Source: Varibaculum cambriense (GTDB taxonomy: Bacteria; Actinomycetota; Actinomycetes; Actinomycetales; Actinomycetaceae). Taken from it: DNA of 64,000 nucleotides. Of this stretch, positions 39,936 to 48,663 are shown piece after piece. A program made the position numbers and the translations under genes. Under the pieces are notes generated by a model. The model saw only the letters and a program-made list of their open reading frames with translations, ran no database searches and was not told the DNA's origin. The DNA lies in assembly GCF_002848005.1 (NCBI RefSeq), contig NZ_PKHX01000001.1, positions 124,001 through 188,000 on the forward strand. Direction: 5' to 3'. Position 1 is the first letter of the stretch. Every line of letters starts with the position of its first letter.

Positions 39936-40239
39936 ATACTTTCTCTATCTTACACATTCGAAAAAGTTTCCTAAAACTGCGTTGCAATACCTAGAGTTTT
40001 TCCGGCTACGGCCGCTAATCGTTTTTTGACGGTATTCCCGGATAATGACGCTCGGCGAGAGGTAAAAACGGATGCTAACAGTCATTATTTAGTTGCTTGC
40101 CCGTCCATGAAAGGACTTCACCAGCTACTAATTTCTGTGGCCAGATCCATATTTTAGGCAAACCTAACTTCGTGATGCTCTTCATGTCCATCAGGCAGGT
40201 GGTGCCTCATAACAATTCAATTTGAACGCGAAGCGGGGG
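39936..40239. other. Gene-free spacer right of tRNA-Gln with an IdeR/DtxR-like box
   Basis: No coding region is supported. At 40154-40167 the sequence TTAGGCAAACCTAA matches 13 of 14 positions of the 3' part of the consensus IdeR/DtxR iron box (TTAGGCTAACCTAA); the 5' five positions do not match. No iron-uptake gene follows it, so if real it is an orphaned operator at the edge of the deoC insertion. Confidence 0.4.
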
Positions 40240-40350
40240 TTAGGCGGCGTGGGTTTTGATGCCGGTGGTGAGTTTGGTTTTTCGTTTCTCGTGTGCTTTT
40301 TCTACCTTGATTAGTAGGCCGACCTCTAGTAATTCACCGCAGACGTCGAT
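40240..40350 (-). pseudogene. 3' remnant of an unidentified gene (possibly a transposase)
   Basis: The minus strand reads CGELLEVGLLIKVEKAHEKR and then KTKLTTGIKTHAA to a TAA at 40240, with no start codon or open 5' part (an in-frame stop lies just upstream). Its position at the edge of the deoC-kinase segment suggests debris of a mobile element, but I cannot match it to a named insertion-sequence family. Confidence 0.3.
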
Positions 40351-40395
40351 ACAATTGTGAGTACAAGCACATGTTCAACAACAACGGAGTTTGAT

Positions 40396-41079
40396 ATGAA
40401 TCTGGATACCCAAACTTTTGCCGCGATGATTGACCACACATTGTTAAAGCCCGATGCAACGAAGAAGCAATTCGAAGTGCTGTGCGCAGAGGCGCGACAA
40501 TACAAATTCGCCATGGTAGCGATTAATCCATACCCAGTGTCGATGTGTTCGGAACTATTGGACGGTTCGGGGGTAGGAGTCGGAGCCGCGATTTCCTTCC
40601 CCCTCGGCCAGCTCACAATCGACGAGAAAGTCAATGAAACCCGGTCTGCTATCGCTGATGGCGCCACTGAGATTGACTATGTCGTAAACATCACCGAGCT
40701 CAAGGCGGGAAATCAAGACTATATCACCGAGGAAATGACTCGGATCGTTGAGGTATGCCGGGACGCGAACGTGGTTTCGAAAGTCATTTTTGAGAACTGT
40801 TACCTCACAGACGAGGAAAAGACCACTCTCGCGAACATCGCACGTGAAGTGAAGCCTGATTTCATCAAAACCTCGACAGGTTTCGGGCCCGGAGGAGCCA
40901 CCTTGACCGATGTTAAGCTAATGAAAAGCATCGTTGGCGATGATGTCCAGGTCAAGGCAGCTGGCGGCATTCGTAGCCTTGATGACGCCTTAGCGTTTAT
41001 TGAAGCGGGAGCCACCCGTATTGGAACGTCCTCAGGCGTTGCCCTCGTTAAGGAATTCAATAAGCGTTACGGTAACTAG
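40396..41079 (+). CDS. deoC: Deoxyribose-phosphate aldolase
   Basis: This 227-residue class I aldolase splits 2-deoxyribose-5-phosphate into acetaldehyde and glyceraldehyde-3-phosphate. The start is the ATG at 40396 with GGAG 6 nt upstream; an open frame extends 13 residues further. Signatures are MIDHTLLKPDATKKQ, ISFPLGQ, EIDYVVNI, KVIFENCYLTDEEK, PDFIKTSTGFGPGGATL (Schiff-base Lys) and VKAAGGIRS. It is followed 48 nt downstream by an FGGY kinase. Codon usage looks somewhat different from the flanking genes, suggesting acquisition. Confidence 0.95.
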   Translation: MNLDTQTFAAMIDHTLLKPDATKKQFEVLCAEARQYKFAMVAINPYPVSMCSELLDGSGVGVGAAISFPLGQLTIDEKVNETRSAIADGATEIDYVVNITELKAGNQDYITEEMTRIVEVCRDANVVSKVIFENCYLTDEEKTTLANIAREVKPDFIKTSTGFGPGGATLTDVKLMKSIVGDDVQVKAAGGIRSLDDALAFIEAGATRIGTSSGVALVKEFNKRYGN

Positions 41080-41127
41080 CAAGCTAACGCAGATCTCAAT
41101 CTTAAGCAAGAGAACAAAGGAGTACAC

Positions 41128-42633
41128 ATGCTGATTGCGCACGATCTTGGAACAACTGGAAACAAAGCAACCCTGGTGTCAGACGATGGCACCATGCTTG
41201 CTTCGCACACCGTCAATTATGGTGCTGACTGGGGTACAGACGGCAAAGCAGAGCAGAATCCCCACGATTGGTTCCATGCGGTGGCCGAGGCGACCCGAAT
41301 TCTGCTTGAAAAATCCAACACAGCCGCCGCCGATATCAACGGAATCTCATTCTCAGGACAGATGATGGGACTGGTTCCTCTTGACGAGCACGACGAGGTT
41401 GTCCGTCCGGCTATCATCTGGGCGGACACTCGGTCAACGAAAGAGGCGGCCGAGCTTGAGAAAACGATATCGATGGAGGACTGCTACCGGATTACCGGTC
41501 ACAGACTAAACCCCACCTACTCCCTGACAAAGCTGATGTGGCTTCGCGCCCAGGAGCCGGAAAACTTCTCCCGTATCAAGCGTTTCTGCCTCGCTAAAGA
41601 CTACGTTGCGATGAGATTAACTGGCCGTCTCGTTACGGACCCGTCGGACGCATCGTCAACGAATGCCTACGATCAGTCCGCTGGAACATGGGCGTGGGAC
41701 ATCATTGACGCCGCAGGACTTAAACGTTCGCTGTTCCCCGAGATCATCGCCTCTACCGACAAAGTAGGCGAAGTGACGGCCGAGGCCGCGCAAGAAACAG
41801 GTTTGATGGCGGGAACACCAGTCATCATTGGCGGCGGCGATGGCCCCGTTGCAGCCCTCGGAGCGGGAATTATCGATGAAGAGTCGGGCGCATATTCCTA
41901 TCTAGGCTCATCGTCATGGGTCTCGCTTTCCTCATCGAAACCTCTACTCGATCCTAAGATGCGATCGATGACATTTAACCACGTGATTCCGGGACAGTTC
42001 GTTCCGACAGCAACGATGCAGGCCGGTGGGGCATCCGTTTCATGGGGCATGGATGTCCTCTCGGGTGGGAAGACCTATGAAGAGTTCCTTGATCAGGCCG
42101 ATGGGGTTGACGCTGCACTGTCGGGGCTGTTCTTCCTCCCCTATCTCATTGGAGAGCGTTCACCGCACTGGAATCCGCTGGCTCGAGGGGTCTTCGCTGG
42201 CCTACACATGGACCACAAACAGGAACATATGATGAAGGCAATACTCGAGGGCGTTGCCTTTAACCTAAGAGTCGGCTTGGAGGCCTTTTCCGATGCTGGA
42301 TTCAACGTCGACCATATTGACGTCATTGGTGGCCTCGCAAAGTCCCCTGTCATGTGCTCTCTCATGGCAAATATCTGGAACATACCGGTTGCGCCCCGCA
42401 ACATCGTAGATGAAGCTAACGCGATCGGCGCGGCTGTTCTGGCCGGTGTAGGCACCGGAGTCTTTGATGATTTTTCGGTTGCCCAACGCCTGTCGAAACG
42501 AGACACCGATATAACGCCGGACATCGCAATTCACAACCGCTATGAACAGCCCTATAGGTTGTTCAATGACGCATATGAACGGCTGATTCCGTGGTTCTCG
42601 GATACCTACGCCACGATCGAGAGTAATAACTGA
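41128..42633 (+). CDS. FGGY-family carbohydrate kinase (xylulokinase-like)
   Basis: This 501-residue protein has the actin-like two-domain fold. The phosphate-1 motif is HDLGTTGNKATLVSDDG; GISFSGQMMGLVPLDE is the substrate block typical of xylulokinases; GGGDGPVAALGAGI and VDEANAIGAAVLAGVGTG are the ATP-site motifs. AAAGGAG precedes the ATG at 41128. It is closest by eye to XylB, but with deoC beside it the substrate could be another pentose, a deoxy-sugar or AI-2-like molecule. No transporter is present, so the operon looks partial. Confidence 0.88.
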   Translation: MLIAHDLGTTGNKATLVSDDGTMLASHTVNYGADWGTDGKAEQNPHDWFHAVAEATRILLEKSNTAAADINGISFSGQMMGLVPLDEHDEVVRPAIIWADTRSTKEAAELEKTISMEDCYRITGHRLNPTYSLTKLMWLRAQEPENFSRIKRFCLAKDYVAMRLTGRLVTDPSDASSTNAYDQSAGTWAWDIIDAAGLKRSLFPEIIASTDKVGEVTAEAAQETGLMAGTPVIIGGGDGPVAALGAGIIDEESGAYSYLGSSSWVSLSSSKPLLDPKMRSMTFNHVIPGQFVPTATMQAGGASVSWGMDVLSGGKTYEEFLDQADGVDAALSGLFFLPYLIGERSPHWNPLARGVFAGLHMDHKQEHMMKAILEGVAFNLRVGLEAFSDAGFNVDHIDVIGGLAKSPVMCSLMANIWNIPVAPRNIVDEANAIGAAVLAGVGTGVFDDFSVAQRLSKRDTDITPDIAIHNRYEQPYRLFNDAYERLIPWFSDTYATIESNN

Positions 42634-42658
42634 CAACAACTTAGGTAAAACTCACGTT

Positions 42659-42708
42659 TCGCTGTGGGTGGTAGGCACGACATCGTTGTCGACCACCACC
42701 CACAGCGA
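42659..42708 (+). terminator. Long hairpin terminator after the deoC-kinase operon
   Basis: Perfect 14-bp arms TCGCTGTGGGTGGT (42659-42672) and ACCACCCACAGCGA (42695-42708) enclose an inner CGACA...TGTCG stem. It lies 25 nt after the kinase stop. No U-tract is visible. It may mark the right edge of the inserted segment. Confidence 0.7.
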
Positions 42709-42790
42709 GTCGCTAATGCGGCACCAGCCCAATCACGCGTTCAATATACGTAAGGTACGTCGAGGTATAGACCGATGTCTCGACTTCAAG

Positions 42791-42802
42791 TAAACTTAGC
42801 TT
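42791..42802 (+). promoter_or_regulatory. Candidate leaderless -10 box for the MarR gene
   Basis: TAAACT (42791-42796) is followed by TAGCTT and then the GTG at 42803, with no ribosome-binding site. Geometry and sequence match those at 15511-15522 (TAAGAT-TAGCTA-GTG). Confidence 0.6.
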
Positions 42803-43339
42803 GTGATTCCACCGAATATTTCCGCTGACGCTACCGACGAAGTCGACCGCATCATTCTCGCTTGGCAGATTGAGCGCCCCGATCTGGACGTTTCTCCGAT
42901 GGAGGTTTATTCGCGAGTCGCACGCTTAGCTCGCCACTTGGATTTGGCACGTAAAGAAGCCTTCCATACTCAAGAGATGGAACCGTGGGAGTTCGACGTA
43001 CTATCAGTGCTCCGCCGCGCCGCTGCCCCCTATTCCTTAACCCCAGGCACCCTGTTGCAGGAACTCTTGGTTTCTTCTGGCACTATGACCAACCGGATTG
43101 ATCGCTTGGAAAAGAAGGGGTTGGTAAAACGCACTCCTTCCCCGCATGATCGCCGCGCGGTGCTGGTAACTCTTACCGATGAGGGCGTTAGACGGGTAGA
43201 TTCGGCGCTCAAGGAACTGCTGCAGCGCGAGTCCGAGCTCGTGGCACCGTTAACCGAGGACGAAAGAAAAGAACTATCTGGCCTATTGCGGCGGCTACTG
43301 CTACCTTTCGAGGGCACCCCGGTACGCCCGCTGCGTTAA
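42803..43339 (+). CDS. MarR-family transcriptional regulator
   Basis: This 178-residue protein has a ~60-residue N-terminal helical part (LARHLDLARKEAFHTQEMEPWEFDVLSVL) and the winged HTH: LLQELLVSSGTMTNRIDRLEKKGLVKRTPSPHDRRAVLVTLTDEGVRRVD, the DxR wing signature of MarR. It is convergent with the ABC-F gene and downstream of the deoC insertion. The target is unknown. The start is the GTG at 42803, apparently leaderless. Confidence 0.93.
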   Translation: MIPPNISADATDEVDRIILAWQIERPDLDVSPMEVYSRVARLARHLDLARKEAFHTQEMEPWEFDVLSVLRRAAAPYSLTPGTLLQELLVSSGTMTNRIDRLEKKGLVKRTPSPHDRRAVLVTLTDEGVRRVDSALKELLQRESELVAPLTEDERKELSGLLRRLLLPFEGTPVRPLR

Positions 43340-43426
43340 GCCGGTAGCTGTTTCTAACTACCTCATCCCGTTACCGACTGTTTCTCGAAACCAGATGCGG
43401 ATCCGATTTGCCGAGGGGAACCGGAC

Positions 43427-45298
43427 TTATTCCAAAGTTTCTGACAGGCGCAACCAGTTTTCTTCTAGCTCTGCTTCTTCACTAGCTAGTTGGGCGCGGC
43501 GCTGATTAAGCGATTGCAGATGTTCTAATCCTTGCGGAGAGGTATCGGCGGCGCCCTCGCTTAACTCCTGATCTACTTGATTTAGCTGTTGGTGCAGCTT
43601 ATCGAGTTTCTTCTCAGTAGCCGAAAGTTCCTTGCGCGCCCGATAAATTTCCGCCCCGCTTTTTTGCGGCTGCTTCGAGGTTTTCCCGCTCCCCTCACCG
43701 GTAGTCTTATCGGCAGCATCCCCCCGGGCACTGTCTGTAGGAAATTCCCCGGATGCGCGCAGCTCTAAATACTGTTCCACCCCTCCGGGCAGCGCCGCTA
43801 AAGTACTGTCTGCCAGCAGCGCCACCTGCGAATCAGTCACCCTTTGCAATAAGTAGCGGTCGTGGCTGACCACCACCAGGGTGCCGGGGAAAGAATCCAG
43901 TAGATCCTCTAGCTGCGCCAAGGTGTCGGTATCTAGGTCGTTGGTGGGCTCATCCAGGATTAGCACATTAGGTTCTGCCAGCAGCTGGGAGGCGATCTGT
44001 AGCCGCCGCATTTCCCCGCCCGAAAGATCACTGACCCGGGTCCAGGCGCGCTCTTTACTAAACCCCAGTTTTTCTACCAATTTGGCGGCGGTAATTTCTT
44101 GTTCTCCCCACTGGATTCGTTCCTTGATCTGGGAGATCGCTTCCACCACTCGCAAATCGGGATTCATCCCCTCGATTCGGGGAGTTTGCTCTAAAGTGGC
44201 TAGCTGCACGGTTTTGCCCCGTTTAACTTTTCCGGCAGTGGGGGTAAGTTTCCCACTCATGATCCCCAGCAAAGTGGATTTGCCCGCACCGTTGACCCCG
44301 ATAACCCCTACCCGCTGACCGGGATTTAGCCGCCAAGTCACCTGGTTCAAGATTTTCCGAGTTGATCCCGGATAAGAAAAGGAAACGTCCTCTAGCTCGA
44401 TTACGCGCTTGCCCAGGCGTGCCGAGGCTAGGCGCACTAACTCCACGCTGTCGCGCAGCGGGGGAACATCGCTAATCAGGGCTTCGGCGGCTTCAATGCG
44501 AAACTTCGGTTTCGAGGTGCGCGCCGGGGCGCCTCGGCGCAACCAGGCTAGTTCTTTGCGTAACTGGTTTTGGCGTTTTTCCTCTGCCACCTGGGCTTGC
44601 CGCGCCCGCTCCATCCGAGCCAGTACATAGGCGGCGTAAGAACCCTCATATTCTTCCACGTGACCGGGTATCTGCTCCCGTCCGTTTCCGGGGTCAACTC
44701 CCGGCACTACCTCCCAAATCCGGTTACAAACCGCATCCAAAAACCAGCGGTCGTGGGTAATCACCACTAGCGCGCCATTTCCAGAGCTAAAACGGTTATT
44801 GAGGTAGCGCGCCAGCCAGGCTACCCCCTCTACATCTAAATGGTTAGTAGGCTCATCTAATGCCAAAATAGGGGCATCTTTGCCCAGGGTGCGTGCCAGG
44901 GCTACCCGGCGTGCTTGTCCCCCAGACAGCTCGGCACATTTGGTGGATAAATCTACATCTGGTAGCAGACCTTTATCTATCTCCCGCAAATGCGGCTGCG
45001 ATGCCCACTGATAGTCGGGGATTTTCCCGTGGACTTCCTCTTTCACGCTCAGCGTGGGATCCAGGATTTGCTGCTGGGAGAGACAGGCGAAACTCACCCC
45101 GGGCGCATAGGTAACAGTGCCACTATCGGGTTCTTGGGTTCCGCTCAGCAGCCGCAACAGTGTAGATTTTCCGGCACCATTGGGACCTAAGATTCCGATC
45201 CGATCGCAGGGAGCGAGGCTAACGGTTATTCCAGAAAGCAGGCGGCGCGGCCCGGCGAGAGCGCCGGCTTCATGGGTACCAGCTAAGAAGATGCTCAC
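43427..45298 (-). CDS. ABC-F family ATPase
   Basis: This 623-residue soluble protein has two ABC domains, no membrane segments, and a C-terminal coiled coil. Walker A motifs are GILGPNGAGKSTLLRLL and GVIGVNGAGKSTLLGIM; signature motifs are LSGGQARRVALARTL and LSGGEMRRLQIASQL; Walker B are LALDEPTNHLD and LILDEPTNDLD. The C-terminal ~80 residues (ATEKKLDKLHQQLNQVDQEL...) resemble the Uup-type coiled coil. Family members act on the ribosome E-site. I choose the GTG at 45298 because it overlaps the RsmA-IspE stop (GTGA); GTGs at 45304 and 45307 are alternatives. Confidence 0.93.
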   Translation of the reverse strand: MSIFLAGTHEAGALAGPRRLLSGITVSLAPCDRIGILGPNGAGKSTLLRLLSGTQEPDSGTVTYAPGVSFACLSQQQILDPTLSVKEEVHGKIPDYQWASQPHLREIDKGLLPDVDLSTKCAELSGGQARRVALARTLGKDAPILALDEPTNHLDVEGVAWLARYLNNRFSSGNGALVVITHDRWFLDAVCNRIWEVVPGVDPGNGREQIPGHVEEYEGSYAAYVLARMERARQAQVAEEKRQNQLRKELAWLRRGAPARTSKPKFRIEAAEALISDVPPLRDSVELVRLASARLGKRVIELEDVSFSYPGSTRKILNQVTWRLNPGQRVGVIGVNGAGKSTLLGIMSGKLTPTAGKVKRGKTVQLATLEQTPRIEGMNPDLRVVEAISQIKERIQWGEQEITAAKLVEKLGFSKERAWTRVSDLSGGEMRRLQIASQLLAEPNVLILDEPTNDLDTDTLAQLEDLLDSFPGTLVVVSHDRYLLQRVTDSQVALLADSTLAALPGGVEQYLELRASGEFPTDSARGDAADKTTGEGSGKTSKQPQKSGAEIYRARKELSATEKKLDKLHQQLNQVDQELSEGAADTSPQGLEHLQSLNQRRAQLASEEAELEENWLRLSETLE

Positions 45299-47394
45299 GC
45301 CCACCACTGCTTTCTGGCGAGAGCGATTTCGGGCGCAGAAAAAGTTAGCGGCAAGGTGTAGGCAACCTGTTCAAGCTGGGCAAGTTCCCCAGCCAGTTTT
45401 TCTGCCTTTTCCGCGCTGTCTACCAGGCAAATCACGCTGGGGCCAGAACCGGATATGAATGGAATCGCCCCTAGCTGCCCGGCAGCCTCTATGGTTGCCC
45501 CTAGCTGCGGAATTAGAGTTAGCGCTGGGGCTTGCAAGTCGTTACGAATTAGCTTTGCGAGGGCAGCGAAGTCTCCGGCATAAAGTGCCTGAAGCAGGGG
45601 GGTTATTTCCGCGAGCGTCGGCATCCGAGTCCGTGCCGCGCCCGCCTGGTCAAATTGTTTAAACACTTGCGGGGTAGGCAAAGTTTCGGGGGAAACCGCC
45701 ACCACTAGGTGTAGAGGTTTTACTGGCGGTAGGGGGGTAATCCGATCCCCGCGCCGATCGGCGAAGCAGGTTCCCCCATAGAGCCCGAAGGGAACATCTG
45801 CCCCCAGGCTGGCCCCCAGTTCCGCTAGTTCCTCTCGGCTAAGTCCGGCTTGCAGCACCTGGTTAGCGGCCAGCAACGCTGCCGCCCCATCGGCGGATCC
45901 CCCCGCCATCCCGGCCGCTACCGGCACCTGTTTATTAATCCGAATCCGCGCCCCTCCCTGGTAGCCGCCATGGGCAGCTACCAGTATGAATGCCCGGGTA
46001 GCGAGGTTGTTATTGGGAGCTAGATCAGCAAGTGCCTCTTGGTCGCGTCCGGGATGGTATCCGACTGCGCCGGGCGGGGCGCTAAAGGAAACTTCCAGGT
46101 CAATACCGGTAGGCTGCAAAGTTATCTCTACAGTTTCTTTGAGGCTGACGGCTTGGAATACCGTGGAGAGACGGTGATACCCCGCTGCGGATTCCCCGCA
46201 GGCAAGAAAGAGATTTATTTTACCGTTACTACTGGCGATAGCGGTTTTATTCCCGATGTTTCCGCTGGTATACGGAACGGGTGCCACTGTATCTACCGGT
46301 GCCGCACTTGGCAGCTCGCCGGGAGTTATCGCGCTCTCCGGCTGATTTTCAAAACCAGCAAGCAGAACCTTCCGCAACCGGGCAAGCGCCACAAACTGGT
46401 TAACCTTCAGGTTTTCCGCGCGCGCGGTGGGATCAATCCCGCAGGCTCGCAAGAGAGTTTCTGCCACCAAAGGCTGCGCCCAAGTTTTTAATCCCGCCCG
46501 TAACATCTTGCGCCGGGAAGCAAACGCCTGGTCAATCAGACTGAAAACTGCTTCCCGGTCAGCTGCCTGTTGCTGCGTTGACCAGGCAGGCTGGTCTAAT
46601 GCGGCTTCCCCTAACCTAGTGTCGGTCTTAGTGTCTCCTTGGCAGGTAAACAGCGAGTTGTTTTCCCGACTAATCGCAACTAGCGCCGAATCCACGTTCG
46701 GTTGGGGGTAAAAAACTCTTCGGGAAATATCGGATCCCATTCGCGCCCGACCGTACCAGGCGATTTTTACGCTCGGCACCCCGTAAACTTTGCTCCCGGG
46801 ATTGGCACACAGACGCTGCGCCACCTCTTTTTGCACCATCACTAAGGCACGTTCCAGGCTGGGGAAAGCCGCGAATAAATGAAACAACACGGGAACTGCC
46901 ACGTTATAGGGCAGATTGGATACCAAAACCGTGGGGGAAAAATTTCTACTCGCGGTGGAGAACGCATCCGAGACATTCCCCCCGCACTTATTGCCAGCGT
47001 CATCGGCGCCCTCGGCAATACTTGATAATCCTGTTAAATCCGCCGGGACTAGTTTTAAAGCATCTTTTTGAATCAAGTACAGGTTACCGGCAGCGCCCGG
47101 GGCGTGAGAGCGAATAGTTGCCGGCAAAAAGGCGGCAAGTCGCGCGTCAATTTCACAAACTGCCACCGTAGCGCCCACCTCGACCAGCCCTAAGGTTAAC
47201 GACCCCAAGCCGGGCCCAACTTCCAGCACCTGGTCACCAGATTTTATGCCCGCTTCCCGCACGATCTTACGGATAGCACTGGGCTCGGTAACAAAGTTTT
47301 GTCCCAGCTGTTTAGTGGGATGAATATCTAGCTGGCGACACAGCTGGTTAATCACGCTGGCGGTCAGCAAATTAACGGGGAGGTTTTTTTCCAC
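45295..47394 (-). CDS. RsmA-IspE fusion: 16S rRNA dimethyltransferase joined to CDP-ME kinase
   Basis: This 699-residue single reading frame has two complete enzymes. Residues ~1-345 are RsmA/KsgA: HPTKQLGQNFVTEPSAIRKIV, VLEVGPGLGSLTLGL (SAM site), LVSNLPYNVAVPVL (NLPY motif) and FASRRKMLRAGL. A ~40-residue Pro/Ala-rich linker (PESAITPGELPSAAPVDTVA) leads into IspE from ~388: NGKINLFLACGESAAGYHRLSTVFQAV, the GHMP motif PVAAGMAGGSADGAAALLAAN and GADVPFGLYGGTCFA. RsmA dimethylates A1518/A1519; IspE phosphorylates CDP-methylerythritol in the MEP isoprenoid pathway. The genes are normally separate neighbours; here no stop separates them. Confidence 0.92.
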   Translation of the reverse strand: MEKNLPVNLLTASVINQLCRQLDIHPTKQLGQNFVTEPSAIRKIVREAGIKSGDQVLEVGPGLGSLTLGLVEVGATVAVCEIDARLAAFLPATIRSHAPGAAGNLYLIQKDALKLVPADLTGLSSIAEGADDAGNKCGGNVSDAFSTASRNFSPTVLVSNLPYNVAVPVLFHLFAAFPSLERALVMVQKEVAQRLCANPGSKVYGVPSVKIAWYGRARMGSDISRRVFYPQPNVDSALVAISRENNSLFTCQGDTKTDTRLGEAALDQPAWSTQQQAADREAVFSLIDQAFASRRKMLRAGLKTWAQPLVAETLLRACGIDPTARAENLKVNQFVALARLRKVLLAGFENQPESAITPGELPSAAPVDTVAPVPYTSGNIGNKTAIASSNGKINLFLACGESAAGYHRLSTVFQAVSLKETVEITLQPTGIDLEVSFSAPPGAVGYHPGRDQEALADLAPNNNLATRAFILVAAHGGYQGGARIRINKQVPVAAGMAGGSADGAAALLAANQVLQAGLSREELAELGASLGADVPFGLYGGTCFADRRGDRITPLPPVKPLHLVVAVSPETLPTPQVFKQFDQAGAARTRMPTLAEITPLLQALYAGDFAALAKLIRNDLQAPALTLIPQLGATIEAAGQLGAIPFISGSGPSVICLVDSAEKAEKLAGELAQLEQVAYTLPLTFSAPEIALARKQWWA

Positions 47395-47406
47395 CTCTCT
47401 AGCTTA

Positions 47407-48504
47407 CTAGTACCAGTTAACCCGTTCGGAATGCTGCCAGGCGCCACAGGGGTCACCATAACGGCCAGCAATATAGCCCAGTCCCCACTCGATCTGCGTG
47501 GCGGCGTTGGTACGCCAATCTGCCCCGGCAGAAGCCATTTTGGCTCCCGGCAAAGCTTGAGGGATTCCATAGGCGCCGGAACTAGCATTGTGTGCGGCAG
47601 CGTTCCATCCGGATTCACGATTCCATAGTTTGACCAGGCAGGTGAACTGGCTTTCAGACCAGCCACGCGCAATTACCTTTTCATGGGCAATCTCTTGCGC
47701 TTGCCCGGCCGGCACTACCGGCCCATAGTCAGCTCCTTCCGAGGTATCTGCCGGCCCTACCCGCACAATCTTCGGTTCCGCTTTAACCAGGGTAGTTACT
47801 TGTTCGGGAGACTGAAAGGACACCGCCCCATCGACCTTTTCTACGAAAGTACTTTTCGCAGTGACTTCTTCCTTACCCTCGTCCTCGACTACTTTCTTGC
47901 CAGGCTCCAGGTTCTTGTCCTCAACTTCTTTAACCGGAGGGGCAGAAACCTGCTCTTGCTTAGTAACCCCCCGCTCCACGCGAGAAATCTTGATTGTGGC
48001 TGCACTGGAACTGGTTTCTTCTACAGTGACCCGGTCTAGCGCCGATAGTTTAATCCCGGCCGCTTGTGCCGCTACCCGCGGATCCGCACCCTCTTGGTAA
48101 GTCCCTTTAACGTCCTGGCCATCAACCCGGAAAGTTGCTGTTAGCTTGGGGGCATCGTGGTCGGTTACCCCCCAACCGATCTTTGCATCTTTCGTTCCTT
48201 GCAGCACCACCGGACGAGCATGCACAATTTTTATGTTTTGGTTACGAGACATCTGAGTGTCGAGACCGGGAATCACCTGATCGTATTGACCAATTTTGAT
48301 CCCCATATCGGAAACCACCTGTTCTACCGTACGATTCATGGTTTGTACCTGGCGGCTAGCCCCATCAACAGTAACCGTGACCGTCTTGTATTCACTGGCC
48401 ACGGCGACTCCCCCACCTAAAACAATGGCAGCGGAGATGCCGGCAAAGACCGCCGTCATCTTGGCGCTGGTGCGTCGATGTTTCCTGCTCAACTGGTTCC
48501 TCAC
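47407..48504 (-). CDS. Secreted DUF348/G5/transglycosylase-like protein (Rpf-like)
   Basis: This 365-residue protein has an N-terminal signal (RRTSAKMTAVFAGISAAIVLGGGVAVAS), DUF348-type repeats (YKTVTVTVDGASRQVQTMNRTVEQVVSDMGIKIG and similar), then a G5-like region (KNLEPGKKVVEDEGKEEVTAKSTFVEKVDGAV). The C-terminus is a lysozyme-like domain: WSESQFTCLVKLWNRESGWNAAAHNASSGAYGIPQALPG with the catalytic Glu of NRESGWN. This layout is that of actinobacterial resuscitation-promoting-factor-like muralidases acting on peptidoglycan. The start is GTG at 48504; a TTG 15 nt downstream sits better after GAGGA and may be the real start. Confidence 0.88.
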   Translation of the reverse strand: MRNQLSRKHRRTSAKMTAVFAGISAAIVLGGGVAVASEYKTVTVTVDGASRQVQTMNRTVEQVVSDMGIKIGQYDQVIPGLDTQMSRNQNIKIVHARPVVLQGTKDAKIGWGVTDHDAPKLTATFRVDGQDVKGTYQEGADPRVAAQAAGIKLSALDRVTVEETSSSAATIKISRVERGVTKQEQVSAPPVKEVEDKNLEPGKKVVEDEGKEEVTAKSTFVEKVDGAVSFQSPEQVTTLVKAEPKIVRVGPADTSEGADYGPVVPAGQAQEIAHEKVIARGWSESQFTCLVKLWNRESGWNAAAHNASSGAYGIPQALPGAKMASAGADWRTNAATQIEWGLGYIAGRYGDPCGAWQHSERVNWY

Positions 48505-48663
48505 TGCGTCTCTAATACCCGTAGAACGGTAACTATTTTCGCTTCCCCCTAACTGTAACCTGATCGTTATAAAATAACTACCCTTTTGTGACCTACAGCT
48601 AGTGGCACCTACCGATTATTTTAGTACCGTCGCCCGGGTTTGTGAAGATGTTTTAACTATCTG

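Noticed and set aside
48505-48663. Possible ydaO (c-di-AMP) riboswitch upstream of the DUF348/G5 gene
   Set aside because: Only 159 nt lie between the genes and I see none of the conserved riboswitch core.
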